A stretch of 64,000 nucleotides of DNA from Phytophthora colocasiae (GCA_018806915.1 JAGKQI010000061.1:1736001-1800000); one strand, 5' to 3'; shown: positions 48,917 through 60,003, counted from the stretch's first letter. Translations and numbers: made by a program. The notes: generated by a model not told the origin, from the sequence alone.

Positions 48917-50398
48917 TTACATGGTGTTCATCTTGATCCGGAAGAAGAAGATACAGATGACGAAGGCTAGCAAACTGATAGTGCCACCTACGAAGACTGG
49001 CAGTCGGTATCCCATCGCGGTTTCCACTAACGCAGAGCCAACGATGAAGTTGAGCAGTTGGCCAGCTGAAGTAACAGACGTTAAGAGACCAACGTACACG
49101 CCGATGTCGGTAGTGTTTCCGTTTACGTGGATAATAAGCGGCACGATCAGTGCGAAGAACGTGCCGGAAGTGATGGAAGTTAATGCTGCAATGATCACGT
49201 CGATTGCCACAACGTCACAGAAAGCCATGGCCACCAGCAGAATTTGAGGGATAGTTGCAAGTGTCACGATCACTTGAGCTCCATAGCGACGTACAAGCGG
49301 AGGCATCACCCACGAGTACAAGTACCCGACAATACAAAACAAAATGTCAGCGACACCTCCAGCGACTTTAACGCCGCTATTGTAGTCTCGTTGCGCCTCG
49401 GAGCACTCGGTATCACACGTCGCAGCATTCCTGGCGTCTCCATTGAAGACCTCAAGACCGAAGAACATTCCTTTGTTGCCATTGTACGCGGCGTAAGCAT
49501 ACTGGATGAAGAAAACCACGACGCAATAAACCACCAGCACCTTCGGAAGCCCTCGTGCAGCGCTGAAAATCTTGGATAAGGAGCTGGTAACGTTCTGGCA
49601 GCAACTTTGTCTCTTCGTCTTTTTCATCGGGATCTCCTTTGCCACGTAACAAGCTGCTCCGATACTGACGGCGTTGAAAACGGACAACATTGTCATGAAC
49701 CACGGCAGTGACTTGTACGCAGCCCCAAAGCATTGCGTGTATCCAGCAACGATAAGAGCTCCTAGAACTGCCCACCCCTGTCCAATAGCAGCTCCGATAG
49801 TCTGACGATCGCCAGCAAAGTCCGAGATCAAGAGCATGACTGGGGTCCGCGCTAGGTGGATAATAAACCCCGTAAACAGGTAGAATACTACGGTCAGTAG
49901 AGCAGTCCACTTGCGATCGGTCACTTCTCCAGGCTTGCCAGAGCCCACGTCGCCTAAGGCATCTCCCAGTTGACGTGTATAACCCATGAGGATCCAGCAG
50001 ATAATACTCCCGACTCCAGCCACAACGAGGTATGGACGACGGCGTCCATACTTGGAAGTGTTTTGGTCCGAGTACACACCAACAATTGGCCCAACCAAGA
50101 CACCGCAAAGCGGTCCACTGAGTTGAGTTAACTGCACGGCGTAACTAGGCAGCATTGTCTGTAAATACGGTCCTAAAGCTGCCGATTGCGCTGCCCAAGC
50201 CATTCGGATGGCCATTCGAGGCATCGAAATGATGAGAAGTTGGCCCGGTGAAGCTCCTGCAGTCGGTTCGTTTATCCTTGACGACTTAAAGCCGTCGTGG
50301 CTCGGTACGTCCCTATTTCGATGTCGTTTGACGGTCTCGTTATCATTGCAGCTTATGTGTTGTGATGTTAGGCTGGAAATTAAAGAATGGTAACTCAA
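48917..50398 (-). CDS. GPH-family transporter 4, no in-frame ATG before membrane segment 1
   Basis: About 490 codons open from 50398 to the stop at 48917. Family motifs are present: MPRMAIRMAWAAQSAALGPYL, SDQNTSKYGRRRPYL, CDTECSEAQRDYNSGVKVAGG, ending FFFRIKMNTM. Two oddities appear. The first codon of the open frame is TTG, and no ATG occurs before the one in segment 1, so the cytosolic N-terminus may depend on a lost ATG, a frameshift or an upstream exon. Segment 5, normally WMDITVNVVQTPAML, reads FTGFIIHLARTPVML, losing the conserved Asp. This copy may be non-functional or altered. It is head-to-tail with copy 5. Confidence 0.7.
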   Translation of the reverse strand: MSYHSLISSLTSQHISCNDNETVKRHRNRDVPSHDGFKSSRINEPTAGASPGQLLIISMPRMAIRMAWAAQSAALGPYLQTMLPSYAVQLTQLSGPLCGVLVGPIVGVYSDQNTSKYGRRRPYLVVAGVGSIICWILMGYTRQLGDALGDVGSGKPGEVTDRKWTALLTVVFYLFTGFIIHLARTPVMLLISDFAGDRQTIGAAIGQGWAVLGALIVAGYTQCFGAAYKSLPWFMTMLSVFNAVSIGAACYVAKEIPMKKTKRQSCCQNVTSSLSKIFSAARGLPKVLVVYCVVVFFIQYAYAAYNGNKGMFFGLEVFNGDARNAATCDTECSEAQRDYNSGVKVAGGVADILFCIVGYLYSWVMPPLVRRYGAQVIVTLATIPQILLVAMAFCDVVAIDVIIAALTSITSGTFFALIVPLIIHVNGNTTDIGVYVGLLTSVTSAGQLLNFIVGSALVETAMGYRLPVFVGGTISLLAFVICIFFFRIKMNTM

Positions 50399-50622
50399 AT
50401 GCTACTCAGTGGTCACGTCAAGACGTATTCCGCATGAGAGAGCGGGTTCACAGATCAACTGGTAATGATTCGGGGAACATTTTCTGGATCTGGAACGGGA
50501 TCTGCTCAATTGTTTGCGCTCAATTCGTCACCTCCACTGGTAGACTACCAGCTGAGAATCTTACCTTGGAATCAACTTCTTGTCATTTTAATACATGTAC
50601 ATGTAACTTATTTTCTTTTGTG

Positions 50623-52090
50623 TTACATTGAGTTCATCTTGATTCTAAAGAAGAAGATGCAGACTAGAAACCCCAACAGACTGACAGCACCTCCAACGAA
50701 CACTGGCAATCTGTAGCCCATCGACGTCTCCACCAACGCTGAGCCAACAATGAAGTTGAGTAGCTGACCAAACGAATTGGCAGAATTCATAACCCCCACG
50801 TAGATGCCGATGTCCGCTGTGTGGCCGAACACATGCACAATAATTGGCACAACAAACGCGAAGAATGTACTGATCGTGATGGAAGTCAGCGCCACAATGA
50901 TCACATCCAGCGCTACGACGTCACAAAACGCCATGGCCATGAGCAAAACCTGAGGAATCGTCGCTAAAGTCACTACATTTTGAGCTCCAAAGCGCCGAAC
51001 GAGTGGAGGAAGTACCCACGAATACAAGTATCCGACCACACTAAACAGTATGTCTGCCGCCTCCAGCAAGTCGAACACCTCGATTGTAGTCGGTTTGCTG
51101 CTCAGTACATTCGTTACCACACGTAGCCGCGTTGGTAGAGTCTCCATCAAACACTTCAAGACCGAAGAACATCCCTTTGTTGCCGTTGTAAGCGGCGAAT
51201 GCGTACTGATTTAGGAAGATCACTGCGCAATAGATCGTCAACACCCCTGGTAGCGTCTTCACCGCCGAGTAGATAGAGCCAAAGGCGTAAGTCATATTCT
51301 GGCAGCAACTTCGCTTCTCCATGCTCCTTTTATCCAACGGAATCTCTTTCGCCACGTAGCAGGCAGCCATAGTACAAATAGCCATGAAGAATGATAACAT
51401 TCCCAAAAACCAGTGCATCGAGTTGTACGCTGCACCGAAGATCTCCGTGTACGCAGCCACCACAATCGCCCCTAATGTAGACCATCCTTGACCTAAAGCA
51501 GAGCCGATCGTCTGTCTTTTCCCTGCAAAGTCCGAGATCAACAGCAACGCTGGTGTTTGAGAGACGTTAACAGTGATATCCATCCACAGGTAGAAGAATA
51601 TCGTGAGTAGAGCTGTCCACGTGCGGTCAGTCGCTTCCCCGTGCTTTCCTGATCCAAAATCACCCAAGGCATCTCCCAATTCCCGTGTGTAGCCCATGAG
51701 CACCCAGCAGATAATACTCCCAATAGCAGATACAGCAAGATAAGGTCGTCGACGTCCATACTTGGAAGTGTTTTGGTCCGAGTACACACCGACGATAGGC
51801 GCCATCAAGACACCACAAAGTGGTCCACTGAGTTGTGTTAATTGCACCGCATAACGAGGTAACATGGTCTGTAAATACGGTCCTAAAGCTGCCCATTGCG
51901 CTGCCCAAGCCATTCGAATAGCCATTCGAGGCATGGAAATGACGAGTAGTTCCCCGAATGAAGCCCCTTGTGGTGTCAATCCTTCCTCCTGTTCTACCGG
52001 AGACTTAAAGCCATCTTTAGGCGTCTCGGGCGTCGCGAGTGAGTCGAATTCAGCGCACGACGTCCGAACGTGGAGAAGTTTTGTGCTCAT
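50623..52090 (-). pseudogene. GPH-family transporter 5, frameshifted
   Basis: Start ATG 52090 (MSTKLLHVRTS). The frame runs through MPRMAIRMAWAAQWAALGPYL, SDQNTSKYGRRRPYL and WMDITVNVSQTPALL to DYNRGVRLAGG, then breaks at about 51055-51062 by one extra (or two missing) bases in a ggcggc run. The rest, ADILFSVVGYLYSW to FFFRIKMNSM, continues in the next frame to the stop at 50623. Everything else is well conserved, so the break is either a very recent mutation or a sequence error. Copies 4 and 5 share the SDQNTSKYGRRRPY motif and form a subgroup distinct from copies 1-3. Confidence 0.85.
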
Positions 52091-52312
52091 TTTCGGTCAA
52101 GTTGTCAACTAAAAATTTGCTATTTACGCTCTGCAGCACCTCCGATATGATCACTCTGAAGGGATAGATGGTTGTCAGTGATCAGCAGATGGCACTTCCT
52201 GTCTGTGCTGGCTTCCTACAGTTTAACAAGCCACACGAACGAAGAAGAGGGAGTACAATCCATTGACACATTGATGCTCATTGATGTGTCCTTTACAAGA
52301 TCAAGAGAAAAG

Positions 52313-55300
52313 CTACCCCACCTTTCCAGCATTCCGTTGGCCTGGAACGATCGAGTTGACTCCATTGAGTTGGTAATCGTAGTCTGTAAAAAAAAAATAC
52401 AAATGTTAGCTGGGAGATTGACACTACATTCTCTAAAGCAGAACTTACTCTGTAGTTCTTCGACAAGTGACGGCAACGTCGCTACTTCAATCGCGCGTCG
52501 TCCTTTGCCATTGCAAAAGTTAAAGAAATCTTCCAGCGGCATAGAATGCAGCTCCTTGACTTTATCTTCTCCAAAGTCGTTCGCTGCCATTAACAAGACA
52601 CGAACAACTCTTGTCCACCCTCCTCTGCATGCAACATGTAACGGAGAATCCCCACCGATGTCCATTGCATTCAACCGAGCTCCAGCACGAAGCAAAAGCT
52701 CCACAACTGACACGTGACCAGCTTGACAAGCTTCATGCAGTGGCGTCCTACGACTGGCACTGGAATCAATCAAGTTAACGTCAGCTCCTTCCTTGATGAG
52801 TATCGCAACATGCTCTTGCCAGCCATTCCAAGCGGCTACATGAAGTAACGAGTCTCCTCCTGCTGCTCCTCGCCATTCATTCAAAACGTATTGTTGTCTA
52901 GCCACTTCACTGGAAATGGCTGAAGAAGGAGAGTAAAGAGCTTCAATAGAACTCCAGTAGCTGCTTCCCTTCCCAGATTCATAGTCATCCAGCACACGTT
53001 GCCAGGCTTGAACTGTACTGAGCATTTCCTCGAAACGGCAACGCAAAGTAGCTGCGTATTTTGCTTGTAAAGGACGTTGACGATCCGTAAGAGGATGCAG
53101 TTCCGAAAGCAGAGCGAGTTCAACGGATTCCAATTGGGAATCAACTGCCCAAGTTGCTCGACGCAGTCGTTGGATTCGCTGATGGAGTTCACGAGCTCGT
53201 TCTGCGCACATTTTGGAGGGGAATTGGACGGGGTCTAACGCTTGGGCGAGTGCTTCTCGGAATTGCCTCACGCTTTGTTCAGTGGGTCGACCTTGAGTCT
53301 TCAAGTGCTTCCATACTAATTCATTCACTTCAACCGTCTGGCTGTTTGGACGCTCTGCTTCTCGCTGCTGGATCCTCGTACGTTTCTCAGCTTCGATATC
53401 TTGCAGAAGCTGGTTGTCACGGGTCTGTTTGTCAGCTTGTAGACGCTGTTGTTCTGCTTTAAACTTGGTTCTACTTTCCACGTAAATGCGTTGGTACTCC
53501 ACCATTTGAGCGTGTTGAACCACTTCTTCCTGTTTCTTTCGTATCTCCATGAGTTGTCCATGCTCCACTGCCACACTATGCGATATACGACGAGCACGAA
53601 CGGGAGAACCAAGCTCCACTTTCTTTCTAGTGATAGCTGTTTGTTCACTTATAGCAGTACTTCCAGGCTTGGGAGAACGAGAAGGTAAACTCCGTCGTTG
53701 TGAGAAATACGTCGAAACGTCCAATACGGACGGCAACCGCGTCGAGAATGTTGGATATCGCTGCTTTTCAAGGGGAATGTCAACAGTTGGTAATTTTGCA
53801 GGAATACTCGGTTGGGCTTCAACACAGGGGGCTGAAGACTGCTGAAAAGTGGTTGTTAATGAGTCATTGCTGCAGTGTAAATCTTCCAGTTGTGGACTCG
53901 CAACATTGTGCGGAGAGATTTTTTCCTCGTGAATCTCTTGTGGGGGACTGAGGACAGCATCCACTTCTTCTGCTAATGTAACTGAAGCAGCAGGAGTATC
54001 ATCGTTCTCTGCGCTGACAACTGTCGGAGTTATCTTCCGAAGTGCTTCGCGTTTGTGCTTCACACGTCGTCGAGCAATATAACAACGTACCATGCACTGA
54101 ATCGTCAGTGCTGCAGTATCAGTTTTTTGCTGGGGGGCTGCTGGATCAGGAAGAGTATCTGCAACTTCTGTCGCTGGCTCGATCTCCTCTGTAGCATCCT
54201 CCTTCAATGCGTTGCCAGTACCGTTTGTCTCCTCCAGGTCCTTCCCAACTTCAGCCGGCATTAAAGCCACCATATCACGTCCAATCACGTCTACTTTTGC
54301 TGTAGTTTCGATCTGGTTGGTAGTGACAGCGTCACTCTCTTGAACATTTACAAGTTCATCCGGAGAGACTTCCTCAACCTCCCTTTGGGGGTCATTTTCA
54401 ACGATTTCCTCTTGACGAGCAGGTGAACTTTCCTCTGAAGGGAAAATTGCCTCAAGTCTCGAAGATGTTGCAGGAGTTCGAACCATCCCCGATGATGGTC
54501 GAGAGGGTCCACTAGGAGGACGACCAGAACCAGGAGGTCGAGCAGAACTTGGACGACTTCGAGTAGAAATGCCTGTGACTTGTGCGAGCTGTTGGTGAGT
54601 TGGCGTGTGGACTAGCACAAGTCTGCTGGAGCCCATTGGTGTACTGGAGACAGTCGCAATAGCTTGTCGAACCTTTTCTTCAAACTCAGGAGTTATCACA
54701 ATTTGCTCATTTGGAGGGCCTTTGTCTGCAATCGGCGGTTCTTTCGCTGAGCTTTCAGTCTCCACTGTTCCAATTGACTCTCGAGTCGTTTCAGGTTGCG
54801 GCTCGTGATGAAAGCGAAGAAATTCTTCCGGTGGATCCCAAAGACACTCGCCACTGATCTGGTTGTAGTAGTACGGAACCCCATCCGCTTCGTTAACGAA
54901 CATCATCCACGGACAACTTTCAGCCTCAATTGGCCCATCGGTTGGAGCGCCTTCCCCACCGTCTTCTCCACTGAGCAGCCGATTCAGCTCGTCCATTTGC
55001 TCTGCAGTTGATGGTCTTCGGCCTCGGCCTCCAGTTACCTTGGAGAACCAATCCGAAGAAATGGAAGCTACGACATTGGATTCAGATACAGCAAGATCTT
55101 CATTTCCATGCTCAGTTTCACTTGGGGGTGTCCATCGTGTCTCCATTGTCTCCGTATTCAAGTAGTATACTCGACCATCTTCAGCGTAAGCTTGGGTCCA
55201 AGGTGGAACAAGATCCCCAGAAGCTTCTGTAGTAGCGAGATGCTCTGGCGGTTCCCATGACGTCTCTCCGGTGATCGCGTTCCAGTAGAAAACCTGTCCA

Positions 55301-55356
55301 CTTGCTTCGTCATGCCTCACTTCCCAGCCAGATTCATGAGCTGATTCTCCGTCCAT
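52313..55356 (-). CDS. WW-IQ-coiled coil-ankyrin protein
   Basis: Exons 55356-52449 and 52383-52313 (65-nt intron with GTAAGT donor and a long T-tract before TACAG) give 992 residues. Three WW domains lie at about 10-40, 47-80 and 155-187 (GWEVRHDEASGQVFYWNAIT; PPWTQAYAEDGRVYYLNTET; CPWMMFVNEADGVPYYYNQI). An IQ motif (ALTIQCMVRCYIARRRVKHK) near 412-440 would bind calmodulin. A Glu/Gln/Arg-rich coiled coil spans about 590-680, and three ankyrin repeats about 832-945 (DSLLHVAAWNGWQEHVAILI). The long linker is Ser/Pro/acidic. It looks like an adaptor binding Pro-rich partners and calmodulin; cilium-related scaffolds have similar mixtures, but no ortholog is claimed. Confidence 0.8.
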
Positions 55357-55398
55357 TGTCTTGAACCTGGAAGTTCCAGGAGACGTCAATCTGGATCT

Positions 55399-55412
55399 AA
55401 TTCGGCAAATGA
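55399..55412 (-). promoter_or_regulatory. initiator-like core promoter of the WW/ankyrin gene
   Basis: Minus strand tcatttgccgaatt, a fair match to the oomycete initiator/FPR, 43-56 nt upstream of the ATG at 55356. Confidence 0.5.
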
Positions 55413-55563
55413 CACGAAACGTTCGCAGCACAAAACATATCTTACAACTAAGCAAACAAGAGAGTTAGAGGAAACACAAGTTGTGCTTTTGAAGCAGCCA
55501 TCGGTTGAACTACTGTTCAATTAGAGACATCAAGGTCATCTCCAACGAACGTCACTCTACTGC

Positions 55564-56326
55564 TCATTTAGCCGTCAGCTCGGCGACCAACTGGTCGTCC
55601 TTCTCCTGGCGGCGACGGCGCACGTCGTGGTTAAATATGCGCGCGATGTTCACCTCCGTTGTGATGATCTGGTCACGCAGGAACGACAGATCTTCTTCAA
55701 CTTGAGCCTAAAAATGCACCAAAAAGCACGGTTAAACGGCTTCAAGAGCTCCCAATCAGCAGTCCAACGCACCAGCTTCTCCGTTGCCTGGGAAATGTTC
55801 TGCTCCAGCAGCTCCTGGGCCTCTTCGTACGGATACTCAACCATGACTTGAGCCCCCAGCCAGATGCAGACCTTGCCCACATTGCAGTCCACCGAAGCCT
55901 TAGCGTACACGTTGTCGGACAGATTAAACTGCGTCGTGATCGTCTCGCCCTCGTCCCGCTTGGCAATGAGGTGCCGCACCATGTCCAGATCCTTCTGCGT
56001 GTCCGGGATCTTGCGCTTGAAGGTCTCGCGGTTCTTCTGCAGACTCGTCTCCATGAATTTGTACTTGCTGTACATTTGCTGCAGAGCTCCAACGAGCGGT
56101 TCGATGTTTTTCACACCACACGCGTCCATAAAGACGTCCACGGAATCCTAAGTGTTGAAAAATTACATTAGGGTTTGATTGTTTTTTACTGTAGGGTTTG
56201 AAATAAAGTGATACGCACCACGAAGACGGCAGATGGGATGCCACGAGGGTTACGCTCGCCCATGATGGTAGCGTTCAGACGCGCGAGCGCCTCTGGGCTC
56301 TCGGCATTAGGAGCGGAGCTTGCCAT
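55564..56326 (-). CDS. PFDN3: prefoldin subunit 3 (VBP1-like)
   Basis: Exons 56326-56219, 56147-55773 and 55707-55564 give 208 residues with phase-0 introns of 71 and 65 nt. Prefoldin is a hexameric jellyfish-shaped chaperone that hands nascent actin and tubulin to the CCT chaperonin. Alpha-class features: an N-terminal coiled coil (LQQMYSKYKFMETSLQKN), the central FNLSDNVYAKASVD and VCIWLGAQVMVEYPYEEAQELL hairpins, and a C-terminal coiled coil (EEDLSFLRDQIITTEVNIARIFNHDV). Conserved GIPSAVFV-DSVDVFM spans the first intron. Cytosolic. Confidence 0.93.
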
Positions 56327-56900
56327 GATGATCCGCAATGGCTGGCAGGGTGTTTGGAGTGATTTTATGTGAACGACATAAAGTTTGGTAGTTAGGGTCT
56401 GCCACATTATGTAGTGTGTAATACACTAAGTCTAAAGTGATAGTTTCGGCCAATCAGAGGGCTCATCCAACGCGCATATCGAGCAACGTAACGAGCTTTT
56501 TAAAATGAGCACATAGGACGCAAGGACAGTCGCATAAGGACAGCCAGCGCACATCAGATACCAAGCAGCGGCATAAAGGTTCCCAGAAGACAATGCGGCA
56601 TGAGTCGCAGTGTGACAGCGGCCACTTACTCACTTACTCTTGGTGAAATTGAGACGGACGCTCTATAGGACTACCAGTACAGTACAGTGTATCTGTACCT
56701 CTTTCTCCCCTACTGTTTTCATCTCAGGTTGAACGAAGGCCGGATGCTGTGGCGATCTTCGCTCTTCGTATATATTACTCGTACAGTACATGTATCGTTG
56801 TGTAGTGTGAGCGCCGACATAGTAAGTCTCCCACGCCATAGCCACCAAAGGAGAAAGGCTTGGCCTTATCAAAGCTACGTGGTCCAACCCATACTTGTGT
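56327..56900. other. intergenic, nothing recognised
   Basis: Contains the prefoldin upstream region (a weak atcactccaaac initiator-like word on the minus strand near 56355) and otherwise no gene, repeat or RNA signal. Confidence 0.4.
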
Positions 56901-56902
56901 TA

Positions 56903-58353
56903 AGGCAAACGGCCAATTTAAGGCCATTGGATCAGTTTAAGACCGCAGATTTTTTAACCAATAGAAGTATGTAAACGAAAAAAGAGAAGTAGGACTGGAT
57001 AAAAATATTTTCCATGTGTTTATCCCAAAACCTTCGAGTTCTGATCTCTTGTTTTGAGCCTTCAGTTCGCCACTTCAACAATGACCAAGCCAACGACAAC
57101 AAAAGAGCAAAGTCCAAGAAGGCGACAGAGTTACACACCAGCACAGAAGGCGGAAGCAGTATTAGCGTGCAAGAGAGGCAAATCCGTGGACGATGTCAGT
57201 AACATCACAAAAACCCCGCGCGGTGCATTCGTCGCTGGGTGAAGATCGCTAAAGACACTTCCGCCAACTACAGCGAGGCTACGACCACCCCGAGGCGCGG
57301 ACCTCCGCCACAACTGTGTTTTGATGCTGAAAACAGTATTTACGACTGGATCATTGGAAGACAAATGCAAGGACCGCCAGTGGGTCGTCAAGAAATAATC
57401 CAACGGGCTGGCAAAATATCATTACTTGTGTGTGTGGGGCGGTGGTTGGAGAAGGATGGTACCGTCGCTTCAAGGATCGATTTCCAGCTATTGGCGCCAG
57501 AAGATCTCAAAACGTGACAAAAGCGCGCAACACGGGTGTCAATTGAAGACATTACTAGTTTCTTTTTAATCGCTGATAAAGGTTATGATCGAGAATGAGA
57601 TCAACTTTCGATCAATATTTCTAGCGGCTTCAAAACGTGTGGAATTTTCCCGCTGTCACTGGGTGAAATGCACAGTAAGCTCCAAAACTTCAGGCGGAAT
57701 GGATTACCTGTGCACGTTCATATTGCATCATGGCTACGGGTAAGAGGTTGTTCAAAGTGACTTGCTGATGCCGCCGCCACCACGAAAACAGGTCAATCGA
57801 AAAAGGAAAACGACCACTACACAAGGAAGAATTTTGACACAAGAGCTTCTAAACGTTTACGCGACAGCTGAGGTGCCAATGCGGTGTTCGCAGCCAACGA
57901 AACGCAAGCAACACAAACAACCGAGTAAGCATTCGTTATACCCTCACTGCTGTCTACTGATCCGGGACCTGAGCTTACGAAATGGCTCTGTAAGTATTGT
58001 GTTTTTAAATAACCCTTTATAATATAATGGTAATTGATAAAATGTAATTAAGCAGGTTTGTTTCGAACTTAAATGAAATTCAACTGTATATTTTTCGCCG
58101 CAATTTCGATGCTGCTTACTGAAATCAAGTCAAATTGCGGTCATAAACTGATTTTAGTGCAAAATGGATGTGTTTGATAAACGAAAATAACTCCACCTTC
58201 CACTACTCATTTAGACCACCACAGCGTTCTAAATTTAGCTGAAACAGTGCCCGTTATGGTTCCAATGTCATTTTTGCCATTGGTCTTGTAGTTTCGAAGT
58301 TATTGTGTTTCAAAGTCGAGATTATTTTACGGCCTTAAATTGGCCGTTTGCCT
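56903..58353 (+). mobile_element. pogo-like TIR transposon, internally deleted
   Basis: Perfect 23-bp inverted ends beginning aggcaaacggccaatttaag (56903) and mirrored to 58353, flanked by TA (56901-56902, 58354-58355). 1451 bp in total. The interior carries broken transposase frames with a helix-turn-helix start but no DDE core, so it is non-autonomous. Confidence 0.85.
57081..57770 (+). pseudogene. pogo/CENP-B-type transposase remnant
   Basis: ATG 57081 opens MTKPTTTKEQSPRRRQSYTP followed by a helix-turn-helix (AQKAEAVLACKRGKSVDDVS). The frame shifts near 57230 to RRWVKIAKDTSANYSEATTT and again near 57425 to GEGWYRRFKDRFPAIGARR, the second DNA-binding (CENP-B-type) segment. The catalytic DDE region is missing, and a tail-like piece (CGIFPLSLGEMHSKLQNFRR) follows directly. 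At least two frameshifts plus an internal deletion; not functional. Confidence 0.7.
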
Positions 58354-58651
58354 TACTTGACTTCAACTGGACGTTCAGGGGAAGGGGTAAGCACTGATTG
58401 GTCTGTGCCCTTTCGGCAGCCAATGCAACTCGGCTGCGATCAAGCCACATTGCAAAATGCGACGTCTCTTAGTCCCCACCGAGCTCCCCACCTATCATTT
58501 GGCTCTCCTTTGCTGCGGCCACAGTTGATACAATGCGGCGCGACTCTTATCGCTGACCGCCACATGGCGCACTGCTCGCACGCAATGGTGGCACTAGAGC
58601 CAATCGGTGGCGCGCTACGCGATCAACACCTAGCGCATGCCACTCACACGC
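58354..58651. other. upstream region of the thaumatin-like gene
   Basis: About 300 bp without a convincing gene. One 110-codon frame at 58348-58680 overlaps the promoter and has no recognisable motif. Confidence 0.4.
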
Positions 58652-58667
58652 GCTCACTTTGCTTTTC
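58652..58667 (+). promoter_or_regulatory. initiator/FPR core promoter of the thaumatin-like gene
   Basis: gctcactttgcttttc matches the oomycete GCTCATTYYNCAWTTT core closely. Predicted +1 is A58655, 100 nt before the ATG at 58755. Confidence 0.65.
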
Positions 58668-58754
58668 TTCCCTCTGTTGAAAGAAACAGCTTGCCATCGC
58701 GCGTCCCAGCAGCTTCTGCCAGGTCGCCGATATCCCCACAGCGCTGTGTCTGCA

Positions 58755-60003
58755 ATGTTCCGCTTCGCCCTTGCTGCAGCAGGTCTCTCGGCCTACTTCG
58801 CTGCTGTGCAGGCGTCGGTGTCCGTGACCATTTCCAACAGCTGCTCCGAGTCTGTTGCGCTGTACGACAACAGCGCCACCACAACACTCGCCTCTGGGAG
58901 CTCCACCACCCGCACTCTGGCCAATGGATATGTGGGCATGTTCCGCAACGGCGTGTCCGACGAGGCTACCTGTAGGTTTTCATTTCGCTAGTTGAAGTGC
59001 CATCCGGATGAGCCTTTCAGCCGTTACGGATCCCGCCGGATATTGTACTGACTTGTTGCCTTTGATTCTGTTTGTAGTGGCTGAGATCTCTGTTGACTCG
59101 GACGGCACGCCCTGGTACGACATCAGCATCATCCCGCCTGACACGGGTAGCTGCACAAGTCTGAGTGCCTGCCAGTCGCAAACTGGGAAAACTGGATTCA
59201 ACACGGCCATGCAAATCACCCCACAGGACAATATCGGAGAGGATACGTGCAAGGTACTGACTTGCGAGGCCGATGGGTGCGCGGACGCTTACCAGTACCC
59301 GAGTGACGACACTAAAACCCACACGTGTCCGGAAGGCACGAGCTTCGAGGTGACGTTTTGCCCTGGCGGGAGTGGGACCAGCACGAGCAGCACCACCAGC
59401 TCCACTACGACAAGTACCCCGACACCAACAACAGCTACCCCGACACCAACAACAGCTACCCCAACGCCAACAACAGCTACGCCTACGCCAACTCCTACTT
59501 CAACACCGGTGTCAACGGAAGCACCGGTGTGGAGTTCGGCTTCATCTTCCGCTTCAGCTTCAACGTCAGGAAGTACTGGAATTCAGGTCCAGGCTGAGAA
59601 CTACGCTGGTAACTTCACCTTCGGCAGTTCAAGCAACAGTGCAAGTGCCGATTCAGCAGGTAATGCCGGTGCTGAGACTACTAAGACCAAGAGTACGACG
59701 ACGACGGATTCCACCGCTGTTCAGACGACTGGAACGACGACGACCACAAGCGGTAGCAACTCGGACGGTGCTGTGGAAGTTACTACCAAGTCTTCCGACA
59801 ACAGTACGTCGTCTCTGACGTACATTTTCGTCATCGGTGGTTGCGTTGCTGGCCTTGCTTCCGGTGGCTTCATTTACGCTGTGCAGCAGAAGAAGAAGGC
59901 TCTGGATATGGAGGCCAAGAGCCCCATGGACAACGGTGACCGCTCTTGTCGTGACGTATCGGTACTGGTGTCCACTCCAGACTCCCTTAGTGCGCGCTTG
60001 TAA
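58755..60003 (+). CDS. secreted thaumatin-like domain protein with mucin stalk and membrane anchor
   Basis: Exons 58755-58971 and 59078-60003 (106-nt intron) give 380 residues. Signal peptide MFRFALAAAGLSAYFAAVQA is followed by a thaumatin/osmotin-like ectodomain: VTISNSCSESVALYD, WYDISIIPPDTG, CQSQTGKTGFNTAMQITP, and the family-typical CADAYQYPSDDTKTHTC and SFEVTFCPGG. Residues about 165-290 are a Ser/Thr/Pro stalk with three 7-residue TPTPTTA repeats from 21-bp DNA repeats, probably O-glycosylated. A single membrane helix (TYIFVIGGCVAGLASGGFIY) and a short basic tail follow. Plant relatives bind or cut beta-glucans; a cell-wall or recognition role at the hyphal surface is inferred. Confidence 0.85.

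Noticed and set aside
52216..52448. Unspliced C-terminus of the WW/ankyrin protein
   Set aside because: A GTAAGT donor and T-tract/TACAG acceptor define a 65-nt intron; the unspliced tail has no protein-like character.
58755..60003. RxLR or Crinkler effector
   Set aside because: A signal peptide is present but no RxLR/EER or LFLAK motif; the protein has a thaumatin-like domain and a membrane helix.
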